A stretch of DNA of 17,558 nt from Desulfobulbaceae bacterium UBA5173 (GCA_002413355.1 DHWV01000044.1:1-17558), one strand, 5' to 3'; numbered from the stretch's first letter, positions 7,629-15,216 are shown. Translations and numbers: made by a program. Notes: a model not told the origin generated them from the letters alone.

Positions 7629-10091
7629 TTATCGCATATCAATTACTCTGCTAGTTGCAGCAGAGTAATTGATATTTTTTCCATCCGTCACGCACGTTAC
7701 CGCGCCGCTCTCTCTGGTGATCATTACCGGAATCTTTCTTTCCTGCCACAGGGCAAGGTTGGTCGAAGCCGGAAAATGGAGCCGGTCAGTTTCCTTGTCT
7801 CCTGCGGAAACCACGATCAGCCGAGGATTCACCGCTGCCAGAAACTCTTTGCTGTTTGAGGTTCTGCTGCCATGATGGGCGGCTAACAGCACATCTGCCC
7901 GCAGTTCCCCGCCTTGTTGAAAAAGTGTCTCTTCACTGCGCTTGCCGATATCGCCGGGCAAGAGAAAAGCCCGCTGGCCGTGCTGATAATGCAGCACCAG
8001 CGAGGCATCGTTGACATCATCGCTGGGCGGTGCACCACGCAGCGCGGTCAGGGAAAAATCCTTTGCTGCCGCCAACAGTTGTCCGTTTTCAGGAATCATA
8101 ACGCTGATTCCCTGCGCCTTTGCCTGATCAAGAATCTGCTGATAATTGCCCTCCCGGTGCGCATCGCCGTTAATCCACAGCACCTTCGGGTGAAAGTGCT
8201 GGAGGATGAAATCCATGCCGCTGAAATGATCTCTGTGCGGATGACTGATCACCGCCTGATCAAGCCGCCAGACGCGCTGGCTCCACAGATACGGCCCGAT
8301 GACCTGCTTGCCGATATTGTTGGCAGTGCTACCGCCGTCAGCAAGAATGCGGGTGCCGTCCGGCAGATGGAGAAAAACGGATGAACCTTGGCCAATATCC
8401 AAGATCGTTACGTGGCTATAGCCCGTTTTTTCCGGCAGCCAAAGCCCCCAAGTGAAATGGAGAACAAGCAATGCCGCGCCAAGCAAAGCGGTTTTGCGAA
8501 ATTGCAGGCTCCAGAGCAGCAAAAGCAAGAAATAGACAAAAATTTCTGCCGCGTTCGGCGAAATCGTCCAAACCGAAGCCCAAGGCAGCGCAGCTCCTTG
8601 CGCAACGCACCATTGTCCGGCGGCAATGCCGATGCTGCCGATTTGCAGCAGCACAACGGCGAGCGGCGGATAAACAAATATGCAGGGAATGGCAAGCAGA
8701 CCCAGCGGCAAAGCCCAGAAGCAGAGCAGCGGCTCGACAAGCAAATTCAGCAGCGGGCCGACGAGCGAAAAACGGTGGAAATGCAGCAGCACCAAGGGCA
8801 AGGTGCCTACAGTTGCGGCGATGGAAGCCAGCAGCGGCGGAATCAGCCAGCGGAAGAACGGCGATCTTTTCTTCTCAGTCCCCGGTAGCAAGATTTTTGG
8901 CAGAAAAAAAATCAGAGCAGCCACCGCGCTGAAAGAGAGCTGGAACGAAACCGTGAACATAGCGAGCGGACTGATCGCCAAAACCAGCAGCGCGGCGGCG
9001 GCAAGCAGATGCAGCAGATTGTGCTGGCGGCGGAGCAACACTGCGGCCAGCAGAATTGCGGCCATAATCAGTGAGCGCAGCACCGGCGTGTTTAGCCCGG
9101 CAATCAGGGCATAGGCGAAGAGCAGCGGCAGGGTGCCAAGCAGGGTCAAGGCTGGCACATGGCTGTGCAGAAGCAGCCAACGCGACCGTCCCAACAACCA
9201 GCGGAGCAGCGCGATAATCAGCAGGGAAAGCAGGCTGATGTGCAGGCCGTAGATGGACAGAATGTGGGTGGTGCCAGTGGCTTGGAATTGCTCTTGTAGC
9301 TCTGGCGGCACAGCGGTTTGGCTGCCGATGAGCAGGGCCTGATAGACTCCGAAGACGGCGGGATCAAGATGCTGGCGGAGGAAAAGGCTGGCGCGCTGGC
9401 GGACTTGCTCCGGGAGAGAGCGCAGGCGGTGCCAGCCACTTTTCGTCTGATCAATGACCGTCAGCACGTCCCGCCGATCGCTGATCCAGCCGCCAAGATA
9501 GATGCCGTCCGCCGCCAAATAACCAGGATAATCAAAGGAACCCGGCGTGTTGAAGCGGTGCGGCGGGCCGATTGACGCGAGCACCATCAGAGTTGCGCCA
9601 GGCAGCAGGTCATCCGCCCGGCCTGGAATGGAAAGTCGCACCCGGCCGCGCACTGACTGCCACTGTCGGCCCAACCGTACTTCTTCCACATCCAGGGCAA
9701 AGCGGGAAATCAGCTCCTCGCCCTGCTCGGTCTGCGCCGTGCCTGTTTCTGCCATGCCCACGAGCGTGCCGACCAGCGTCACCTGCGTTTGCTCGTGAAT
9801 CAGCGCAGCGAGCTGGCCAGCAGTTTTTGGCAAATCAAGCTGATGGAGAACATGCACATATCCAGTCAGCAAGAAAAGGGGCAGGCTGAGAAAGATGGCG
9901 GCCTGCTTTGTTCGCAGCAAAAAGGCAAGCGCGGCGATGAGCAGCAGGGCAGAAACTGCGGCAGGTTCAGCAAGCAGTGGATACAGTTTTCCGGTGATAA
10001 TACCGAGGAGAAAGCAATCTGTAACCGGCAGGAGGATGTTGCGTTCGCACCAGAGGAAGGCTACTATGCTGATGCGAAAAGCATTGCTCAC
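7629..10091 (-). CDS. comEC: ComEC/Rec2-type DNA uptake channel protein
   Basis: This 820-residue inner-membrane protein is the presumed channel that passes single-stranded DNA into the cytoplasm during transformation. Residues 20-80 hold the first membrane helices. Residues about 95-215 form the OB-like periplasmic DUF4131 region. The Competence domain of many helices follows (about 240-545), with THILSIYGLH near 275-284. A metallo-beta-lactamase domain occupies 560-800, with LDIGQG, HPHRDH at 617-622, PGD at 712-714 and AHHGS at 739-743. Length and domain order are normal. Two small departures are visible: the usual ISGLH motif reads IYGLH, and the residue after DIGQG is Ser rather than Asp. 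The GTG start has no clear Shine-Dalgarno sequence and lies 18 bases after the DUF2442 stop, so translation may be coupled. An internal start is possible. The 3' end overlaps the metK terminator. Confidence 0.93.
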   Translation of the reverse strand: MSNAFRISIVAFLWCERNILLPVTDCFLLGIITGKLYPLLAEPAAVSALLLIAALAFLLRTKQAAIFLSLPLFLLTGYVHVLHQLDLPKTAGQLAALIHEQTQVTLVGTLVGMAETGTAQTEQGEELISRFALDVEEVRLGRQWQSVRGRVRLSIPGRADDLLPGATLMVLASIGPPHRFNTPGSFDYPGYLAADGIYLGGWISDRRDVLTVIDQTKSGWHRLRSLPEQVRQRASLFLRQHLDPAVFGVYQALLIGSQTAVPPELQEQFQATGTTHILSIYGLHISLLSLLIIALLRWLLGRSRWLLLHSHVPALTLLGTLPLLFAYALIAGLNTPVLRSLIMAAILLAAVLLRRQHNLLHLLAAAALLVLAISPLAMFTVSFQLSFSAVAALIFFLPKILLPGTEKKRSPFFRWLIPPLLASIAATVGTLPLVLLHFHRFSLVGPLLNLLVEPLLCFWALPLGLLAIPCIFVYPPLAVVLLQIGSIGIAAGQWCVAQGAALPWASVWTISPNAAEIFVYFLLLLLWSLQFRKTALLGAALLVLHFTWGLWLPEKTGYSHVTILDIGQGSSVFLHLPDGTRILADGGSTANNIGKQVIGPYLWSQRVWRLDQAVISHPHRDHFSGMDFILQHFHPKVLWINGDAHREGNYQQILDQAKAQGISVMIPENGQLLAAAKDFSLTALRGAPPSDDVNDASLVLHYQHGQRAFLLPGDIGKRSEETLFQQGGELRADVLLAAHHGSRTSNSKEFLAAVNPRLIVVSAGDKETDRLHFPASTNLALWQERKIPVMITRESGAVTCVTDGKNINYSAATSRVIDMR
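7636..7680 (+). terminator. Rho-independent terminator of the metK transcript, inside the 3' end of comEC
   Basis: A perfect 17-bp inverted repeat (arms 7636-7652 and 7659-7675) with a six-base loop runs straight into a T tract ending at 7680. This is a textbook intrinsic terminator for transcription from the left. On the opposite strand the hairpin is followed by no comparable T run. The same bases encode the last 15 or so residues of ComEC, which ends at 7629. Confidence 0.92.
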
Positions 10092-10109
10092 GGATGCGGC
10101 GGTTGCAGG

Positions 10110-10397
10110 TCAGGCAGACTGATGAGTTGCGCCTGCTTGTGCTTTTAAAGGAAAACGTTCGGGATGGATGATGCTTTCAAGGCTTAAATCAACGTCAAGA
10201 TCAGGCCAGGAGAAATGCCCAGTAGACAATTCTTGGACATTGATGATGTGTTTGACAGGCACATCTTTGAACCACGGGAATTCATCGTATGCCATGAAGA
10301 GTTCATGATCTGATACAAGCAGCCATACGCCGTGGGTGGAAATATGTGTGATCTCAGGGGTGGACATGTTATTCCCAGGCATCGGAAATCTGCTCAT
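10110..10397 (-). CDS. DUF2442 family small protein
   Basis: This soluble protein of about 95 residues has the DUF2442 pattern: a beta-rich start (THISTHGVWLLVSDHELFMAY), FPWFKDVPVKHI in the middle, then a tryptophan-proline motif (FSWPDLDVDLSLESI) and IIHPERFPL. The function of the family is not established. It often sits beside DUF4160 genes in toxin-antitoxin-like pairs, but I see no DUF4160 partner here. I chose the ATG at 10397 because GAGG lies six bases upstream. In-frame alternatives are a TTG at 10409, abutting the TIR gene stop, and an ATG at 10367. The gap to the TIR gene is 12 bases, so the two genes are probably co-transcribed and may have arrived together. Confidence 0.75.
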   Translation of the reverse strand: MSRFPMPGNNMSTPEITHISTHGVWLLVSDHELFMAYDEFPWFKDVPVKHIINVQELSTGHFSWPDLDVDLSLESIIHPERFPLKAQAGATHQSA

Positions 10398-10409
10398 AAT
10401 GGGCCTCAA

Positions 10410-11429
10410 TTATTTCCCTTTTTTCTGATTCCGAACGAAAGAAAGTGCCGATTTTAGCCGTTCGTAGCCACGTTCTTTAAACAAATCAACCCACTGAAAT
10501 GTTTGCAATCTGTCAGGCACCTCGCATTCTTCCAGTTTCAACGGAATCACAAAGATATGCCCTTCAGGCTTCTCATCTGCAATATCTAACGCCATTTTTA
10601 TCTCTTTTTGAACATATCCAGATTTGTTTGTCGCATTTTTTGAAAGACAAACAACAATAACATCAGATGAACGAACTGCCTTCCTGATTTCATCATCCCA
10701 TTTTTGACCTGGAAGAAGATTTTCTTCATCAAACCACGGAGAAAATTCATCCTCTCTAAGGCGCACATAGAGCTGTCGGACGGCCAGTTTGTCAGGAGAA
10801 GCATGGCAAAGAAATACTTGAACAGGGGTATGTTCCATATGTTTTACAATAATTCCCTCAAGATGTTGTTCTATTTTCGATGCCGGAAGCATGAAAGAGA
10901 TGCCTTGATCAGGCCAGTGACTCACTATCATCCCAACAATATTATGCAAATAGTCATCAAAGACCGGAGAGCCGCCAAATCCATCTCTACCAATTCCATC
11001 ATCTTTAAGCTGTACTAAACCATCAGCAGTAGCCCCCTGAATTGTACCAGAGGCCCAAAATCCTCTATTAAAATCATAAGGAAATCCAACAGTGAAATAA
11101 GAATGTCCGAAGAGTTCCGTCTCATTGACAAGTTGTGCTGGAACAACATCAGGAGGCAACGATTCTACACATCTCAACAAACATAAACGATGGTCAAACG
11201 ACCAATATTCAACAATTGCCGTCCATTTGCTTATCCCGGGTAAAAAAGGAAGATCAAAACATACGGAGCTGTTTTCCGGTGGTCGAGTTTCTCTTTGCAG
11301 ACCTAATGCCCTATTGACAACATAGTTCGTGGTTATTAATAGATTTTTGGCGACAAGTAAGGCAGTCCCGCATATTCGCTTTTCTCCATCGAGTATCCTT
11401 GTCACTGAATTTACAAAATCAAGTTTCAT
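10410..11429 (-). CDS. Trypsin-like (inactive) domain fused to a TIR domain; probable defence protein
   Basis: This protein has about 339 residues from the ATG at 11429. Residues about 5-192 have the layout of a bacterial trypsin-like domain: an SVTRIL start, a GTALLV strand, VGFPYDFNRGFWASG, and GSPVFDD with VGMIVSHW behind. The three triad positions read Tyr36 (ITTNYVV where TCAHVV is usual), Arg81 (HRLCLLR where a D-x-A-L-L-R pattern is usual) and Gly152 (GFGGSPV where GFSGxPV is usual). Proteolysis is therefore unlikely. Residues about 204-326 are a TIR domain: VFLCHASPDK, WFDEENLLPGQKW, a DVIVVCLSKNA strand, and SGYVQKE with the putative NAD-cleaving Glu276. Known TIR proteins of this kind in prokaryotes are mostly NAD-depleting immune effectors; that role is inferred here. 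No signal peptide or membrane segment is evident. A GTG at 11486 would add 19 unusual residues. Base composition is strikingly AT-rich (about 36% GC over 10561-10680). Confidence 0.8.
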   Translation of the reverse strand: MKLDFVNSVTRILDGEKRICGTALLVAKNLLITTNYVVNRALGLQRETRPPENSSVCFDLPFLPGISKWTAIVEYWSFDHRLCLLRCVESLPPDVVPAQLVNETELFGHSYFTVGFPYDFNRGFWASGTIQGATADGLVQLKDDGIGRDGFGGSPVFDDYLHNIVGMIVSHWPDQGISFMLPASKIEQHLEGIIVKHMEHTPVQVFLCHASPDKLAVRQLYVRLREDEFSPWFDEENLLPGQKWDDEIRKAVRSSDVIVVCLSKNATNKSGYVQKEIKMALDIADEKPEGHIFVIPLKLEECEVPDRLQTFQWVDLFKERGYERLKSALSFVRNQKKGK

Positions 11430-11520
11430 AAAATGAAAACAGAACAATTTTAAGGCCAAGTGCGTCTGCTCGCTTGCAGGCCACACTTTACCACCCCGTC
11501 ACAAAAAAACAAGCCGAACA

Positions 11521-12717
11521 TTATTGTCTCAGCATCTCTTTGATAACACACACATGCCGCTCCACACCGCCGCGCTGCTGCTCCACTAACTGCCGCGCCG
11601 CACTGGACATAGCTGTATGCAGCGCGTCATCAGTAAAAAGGGCGGCTGCATTCTCAGCCAGTGATTCTGCCGTGACCGTCTTAGCCCCGCCGCAATCGAG
11701 CAAATCGTGGGCGATTTCAGCAAAATCCTCCATGTGCGGGCCAAAAAACACTGGCACACCCTGCGCCGCCGCCTCAATCGGGTTGTGGCCGCCCTCGTTC
11801 ACCAAACTGCCGCCAATAAAGGCCAGTCGCGCCAAGCTGTAGCAGCCCGCCAGCTCGCCAATGGTGTCCAAAATGAGGACGCAGCCCTCTGTGACCACCT
11901 CGCCGCTGCTGCGGAGCACCGCATTGAGGCCGAAGCTGCGGGCCAGCGTAAGCAATTCGCTGCCTCGCTCAATCTTGCGCGGCGCAAGAATCAATCGGAT
12001 ATCTGCCCCTCCAGTTATTTTTTTGAACGCGGCGAAAATCAGCTCTTCCTCGCCCGGATGCGTGGAGCCACAAACCCAGACAGGCCGCCCGTGTTCCACT
12101 GCAAGATCAGACGGCGCGGCCTGCTGCGCGGGCAAATCGTATTTGAGATTGCCCAGCACCGCCAGCCGTTCTGCCGGAATGCCGAGCGCGAGCATTGCCT
12201 CCCGGTCGTGTGCAGTCTGCATGGAAAGCAAATTGAAGCAACCGAACATCGGCCTGAAAAAAAACGCAAAGCGGCGGTAGGCGGCAAAAGATTTTGCGGA
12301 AATGCGGCCATTGACCAGCAGCATCGGCACATTGCGCCGCTTGAGCAAGTGCAGCCAGTTCGGCCAGAAATCCGTCTCCACAAGGATGAACATGTCCGGC
12401 CTGATCGCATCAAGATAACGGCGGACGACGCAGGGGACATCGAGCGGGCTGAATAGAACAAGATCAACGTGGGGGGCAATCAGCCGTTCGGCCAGCATCC
12501 TGCCGCTGCGGGTGCTGGCGGTGAAGACAATCTGCGCCGGGCAAAGCTGCTCGCGGAGAGCTTTGACCAAAGGCAGGGCTGAGGTGACTTCGCCCACGGA
12601 CAGGGCATGAATCCAGATTGTCAGCCTGCTGTCAAGCCGCTCCCGGATGCGCTTTGTTTGCAGGCCGAGGCGTTCTCTCATCCGGCCTTCATGCGGCCCC
12701 TTTATCTCTTGCCACAT
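11521..12717 (-). CDS. waaA: 3-deoxy-D-manno-octulosonic acid (Kdo) transferase, lacking the usual membrane anchor
   Basis: WaaA (KdtA) adds Kdo to lipid A precursor on the cytoplasmic face of the inner membrane, and is a GT-B enzyme. About 398 residues are present from the ATG at 12717. The N-terminal half has WIHALSVGEV with the conserved catalytic-loop glutamate, ILVETDFWPN, VNGRISAKSF and LGNLKYD. The C-terminal nucleotide-binding half has VWVCGSTHPGEEE, LAPRKIERG, FIGGSLVNEGGHNPIEAA and FGPHMEDF. The hydrophobic anchor helix found at the start of typical WaaA is absent: the protein opens with a charged stretch and reaches the RERLGL motif within about 15 residues. The start is uncertain. 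The ATG at 12717 overlaps the permease gene by 16 bases, a TTG at 12762 would overlap more, and an ATG at 12681 has AAGG upstream but cuts into conserved sequence. Function is firm; localisation is open. Confidence 0.93.
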   Translation of the reverse strand: MWQEIKGPHEGRMRERLGLQTKRIRERLDSRLTIWIHALSVGEVTSALPLVKALREQLCPAQIVFTASTRSGRMLAERLIAPHVDLVLFSPLDVPCVVRRYLDAIRPDMFILVETDFWPNWLHLLKRRNVPMLLVNGRISAKSFAAYRRFAFFFRPMFGCFNLLSMQTAHDREAMLALGIPAERLAVLGNLKYDLPAQQAAPSDLAVEHGRPVWVCGSTHPGEEELIFAAFKKITGGADIRLILAPRKIERGSELLTLARSFGLNAVLRSSGEVVTEGCVLILDTIGELAGCYSLARLAFIGGSLVNEGGHNPIEAAAQGVPVFFGPHMEDFAEIAHDLLDCGGAKTVTAESLAENAAALFTDDALHTAMSSAARQLVEQQRGGVERHVCVIKEMLRQ

Positions 12718-13820
12718 CCGCAGGGCGTTTTCTCTTTTTTCTCCGCTTTGCCGACGCAGCAAGCACCGTCCCTCTGTTTCTCGCCGCCAAACCAGCGGTT
12801 CACCATCTTCAGCAGTGGACGAACAGAAAGGGCGAGCAGGACAAAAACTGCGGTCAGCATGACCCCGTGCGGCAGCATGGCTCCGTGCTTGCCGACCATT
12901 GCCGCCGCCTTGATGCCGAGCGAGAGATAGACTGCGTCCACGGCCAGACCGCAGAGGACGCTGATCACGGCGATGGAGAACAGATAAAGGGCGACCGCCC
13001 GTTTTCCCAACAGGCCGATGAGCACGGTGATGGAGGTGGCGTTAGTGGCCGGACCGGCGAGCAGAAAGACCAATGCCGTGCCAGGGCTGACTCCTTTCAT
13101 GATGAAGGCGGCGGCAATCGGCGTTGAGGCTGAGGCGCAGATGTACAGCGGAATCCCGACCGCCAACATCAGCAACATGGAGGAGAAGCCACCGCCCAGC
13201 CACGTGGAGAAAACCTCATCCGGCACTAAAGCGGTGATGAGGCCGCCGGCAAAGATGCCGATGAAAAACCAGCCCGCAATGTCAGGCCAGAGGTCGTTGA
13301 CCATATACTGAACTCCCGCCTTCAACTTGCCGGGAATGCTCAACGGCGCGACGGCTGATGCCAAGGGAAAGGGCATGATTTTTGGCTTTTCCTCTGGCAC
13401 AGCCGGGAAGGAAATGAAGTTTTCCAACAGCCCGGCCACGGTTGCGGAGATGAAGGCGGAAATCGGACGGGCCACGGTCATGATGGGATCGAGCAAGGCC
13501 CAGGTCGTCAAGATGGAATCAACGCCTGATTCCGGGGTGGAGATGAGAAAAGCTGTCACCGCTCCGTTGTTCGCACCTTGCTTCTTCAACGTGGCGGCAG
13601 CGGGCAGCACGCCGCAGGAGCAGAGCGGAATCGGAATACCGAGCAAGGCCGCCTTGAAGACAGAGCTGAAGCGGCCCTTGCCCAGATGCGCGGCCACATA
13701 GGCGGGCGAGAGAAAGGTCTTGAGCATCCCCCCGACCAGCAGGCCGAAAAGGATGTAGAACGCGGCCTGATTGAGCAGTTGCCAAGAGGCATGCAGCACC
13801 TCGGAAAAAAAGGAAAGCAT
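12702..13820 (-). CDS. SO_0444/DUF318-type permease, predicted Cu/Zn efflux transporter
   Basis: This 372-residue inner-membrane protein has about eight hydrophobic helices in two related halves. The first carries IPIPLCSCGVLPAA (Cys67, Cys69) and STPESGVDS. The second carries the related IPLYICASASTPIAAAF and AGPATNATS. This is the DUF318/ArsP-like permease family, in which the SO_0444 subgroup is annotated as Cu/Zn efflux. The C-terminal tail has a Cys-Cys pair (354-355), a lysine/glutamate stretch and a final CGCG (367-370), which could bind metal. I chose the ATG at 13820, which begins a hydrophobic helix and has AAGG eight bases upstream; the frame stays open to 14009, but that extension is basic and unlike the family. 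The metal specificity is inferred from family annotation. The gene is divergent from tatB and its end overlaps waaA. Confidence 0.85.
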   Translation of the reverse strand: MLSFFSEVLHASWQLLNQAAFYILFGLLVGGMLKTFLSPAYVAAHLGKGRFSSVFKAALLGIPIPLCSCGVLPAAATLKKQGANNGAVTAFLISTPESGVDSILTTWALLDPIMTVARPISAFISATVAGLLENFISFPAVPEEKPKIMPFPLASAVAPLSIPGKLKAGVQYMVNDLWPDIAGWFFIGIFAGGLITALVPDEVFSTWLGGGFSSMLLMLAVGIPLYICASASTPIAAAFIMKGVSPGTALVFLLAGPATNATSITVLIGLLGKRAVALYLFSIAVISVLCGLAVDAVYLSLGIKAAAMVGKHGAMLPHGVMLTAVFVLLALSVRPLLKMVNRWFGGEKQRDGACCVGKAEKKEKTPCGCGKR

Positions 13821-13868
13821 GATTGGGCCTTGGGAGAGAAGAAGCGAACAAAGGACAGTGTCTGCACA

Positions 13869-13897
13869 TCTAAACGCACTGGACGGCCATCTGTCAA
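13869..13897 (-). promoter_or_regulatory. Candidate sigma70 promoter for the permease-waaA block
   Basis: On the minus strand a perfect -35 TTGACA (13897-13892) is followed after 17 bases by TTTAGA (13874-13869), a weak -10. The permease start lies about 50 bases further on. The spacing is standard and does not suggest a MerR-type activator promoter with a 19-20 base spacer. Confidence 0.4.
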
Positions 13898-13938
13898 TGC
13901 AGAAATTGCCGGACGGCGGCAGACGACTTCCGCTTCGC

Positions 13939-13967
13939 TTGACAGGCGGCGGCAAATCACGTACATT
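13939..13967 (+). promoter_or_regulatory. Strong sigma70 promoter for tatB-tatC-nth/xth
   Basis: A perfect -35 TTGACA (13939-13944), a 17-base spacer and a -10-like TACATT (13962-13967) point toward tatB at 14025. The expected start site near 13974 leaves a leader of about 50 bases. The promoter and the minus-strand candidate at 13869-13897 are back to back in the 204-bp divergent gap between the permease and tatB. Confidence 0.65.
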
Positions 13968-14024
13968 CTTCATTCCAGTCCGCTTTCTTCTCCGCACATT
14001 CACCTTCAACTGGAAAAATAAGCA

Positions 14025-14471
14025 ATGTTCGGCATAGGTTTCCCTGAAATGATCGTCATCCTGGTTGTCGCCCTGCTGGTGGTTGGCCCGGATAAACTGC
14101 CGGAGCTGGCTAAATCCTTGGCAAAAGGGGTCAACGAGCTGCGCGGGGCCATGAATCAGATCAAGGAGAGCCTGAACGAGGAAACAAAGGTGATCAGCTC
14201 GGTGAAGGAAGATTTGCGCCAGACCGCCGTGCAGGTGAAGGACAGGCGGCTGGCCGATGAAGAGATCGGCGGCACGCCACGCAGGCCGCCAGTCAGCGGT
14301 GATGTGGAAGCAGAAATTGAGGCTGATCTGGAGTCATTGACGGCTCGGCCTTGGGAGGAAAAAACAGCCTCCGCCGCTGCCCCGGATGACGGAGCTGATG
14401 ATGCCGCCGAAGAACGGATCATCGGCAGAAATCCCCCTCAGCCTGCCGCTGCTCCAAACCCTACCGCATGA
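14025..14471 (+). CDS. tatB: Twin-arginine translocase subunit TatB (TatA/B family)
   Basis: This 148-residue inner-membrane protein takes part in export of folded proteins through the Tat pathway, forming the substrate receptor with TatC. The N-terminus MFGIGFPEMIVILVV is a single membrane helix. It is followed by the hinge VVGPDKLPEL and an amphipathic helix (LAKSLAKGVNELRGAM), then a long charged and proline/alanine-rich tail. The Gly-Pro hinge, the FPEM start with glutamate in the helix, and the extended tail favour TatB over TatA. The ATG has GGA about nine bases upstream. Its stop overlaps the tatC start (ATGA). No second TatA-like gene is in the window, so this protein may act alone with TatC or tatA may lie elsewhere. 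Confidence 0.85.
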   Translation: MFGIGFPEMIVILVVALLVVGPDKLPELAKSLAKGVNELRGAMNQIKESLNEETKVISSVKEDLRQTAVQVKDRRLADEEIGGTPRRPPVSGDVEAEIEADLESLTARPWEEKTASAAAPDDGADDAAEERIIGRNPPQPAAAPNPTA

Positions 14472-15202
14472 TTCTTTCTGCGCTGGAACAAATTCGCCCT
14501 CATTACGAGGAGCTGCGGAAGCGTTTGCTGTATGCTGTGGTGGCGGTGGCGGTCTATTCCGGGCTGGCGTGGCTGTTCATTGAGCAGATTGCCGCTTTTT
14601 GCATTCAGCCGCTGCTTTCCGCCGCACCGGAGCATCTGCACAAGCTGGTGTACACCAATCTGACCGACGCGTTCATCTCGTACCTCAAGCTGGCTCTGCT
14701 GCTGGGAATCACCGCCAGTTTTCCCTTTCTCCTGCATCAAGCCTGGCTCTTCGCCGCGCCCGGCCTTCTGCCCAAGGAACGGCGGCTGGTACGCCGGATT
14801 GTTTTCTGGTCAGTAGGATTGTTCGCGGCAGGCGCGCTGTTTGCCTTCTTCATTGTCCTGCCGCGCACCGTGGCCTTTTTCATGAGCTATGCGGGCGAGA
14901 ACCTTCAGCCCATGCCCAAATTCAGCCTCTATCTGACCTTCGTCGCCCGCTTGGTGCTGGCCTTTGCGGCCGCCTTTGAGATTCCCTTTCTGATGGTCAT
15001 GGCCGCTGCTGCCGGGCTGGTGCGTCGCGAGCAGTTCCAAAGCAGACGCAAAGCCTTTTATGTCGCCATCATCGGCCTGTCCTTTCTGCTGGCCGCAGGC
15101 GATGTCACATCAGCCGTCCTGCTGGCCCTGCCTCTTTTCGGGTTGTATGAAGCTGGAATTGCCGCAGTGCGGGTCTTTGTCCGAGATGAAAAAGCAGCCT
15201 GA
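14468..15202 (+). CDS. tatC: Twin-arginine translocase subunit TatC
   Basis: TatC is the multi-helix inner-membrane core of the Tat translocase and recognises twin-arginine signal peptides. The 244 residues begin with an amphipathic helix (HYEELRKRLLYAVVAV, the LRxRL family motif). Then come an LVYTNLTDAFISYLKLAL segment, FPFLLHQAWLFAAPGLLPKERR (family motif YQ-x-W-x-F-x-x-P-G-L) and GALFAFFIVLPRTVAFF. An FEIPFLMV helix follows, with LLAAGDVTSAVLLALPLFGLYE near the C-terminus. Six membrane helices are expected and visible. The ATG overlaps the tatB stop by four bases, indicating translational coupling. The length is normal. Confidence 0.96.
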   Translation: MILSALEQIRPHYEELRKRLLYAVVAVAVYSGLAWLFIEQIAAFCIQPLLSAAPEHLHKLVYTNLTDAFISYLKLALLLGITASFPFLLHQAWLFAAPGLLPKERRLVRRIVFWSVGLFAAGALFAFFIVLPRTVAFFMSYAGENLQPMPKFSLYLTFVARLVLAFAAAFEIPFLMVMAAAAGLVRREQFQSRRKAFYVAIIGLSFLLAAGDVTSAVLLALPLFGLYEAGIAAVRVFVRDEKAA

Positions 15203-15216
15203 CTGAGGAAATAACA

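Noticed and set aside
11707..12456. 249-codon open frame on the plus strand inside waaA
   Set aside because: It is opposite a well-conserved WaaA coding region and shows no domain, so it is a GC-driven shadow.
13821..14009. N-terminal extension of the permease by 63 residues
   Set aside because: The extension is basic and unlike the family, covers the divergent promoters, and the ATG at 13820 starts the first membrane helix.
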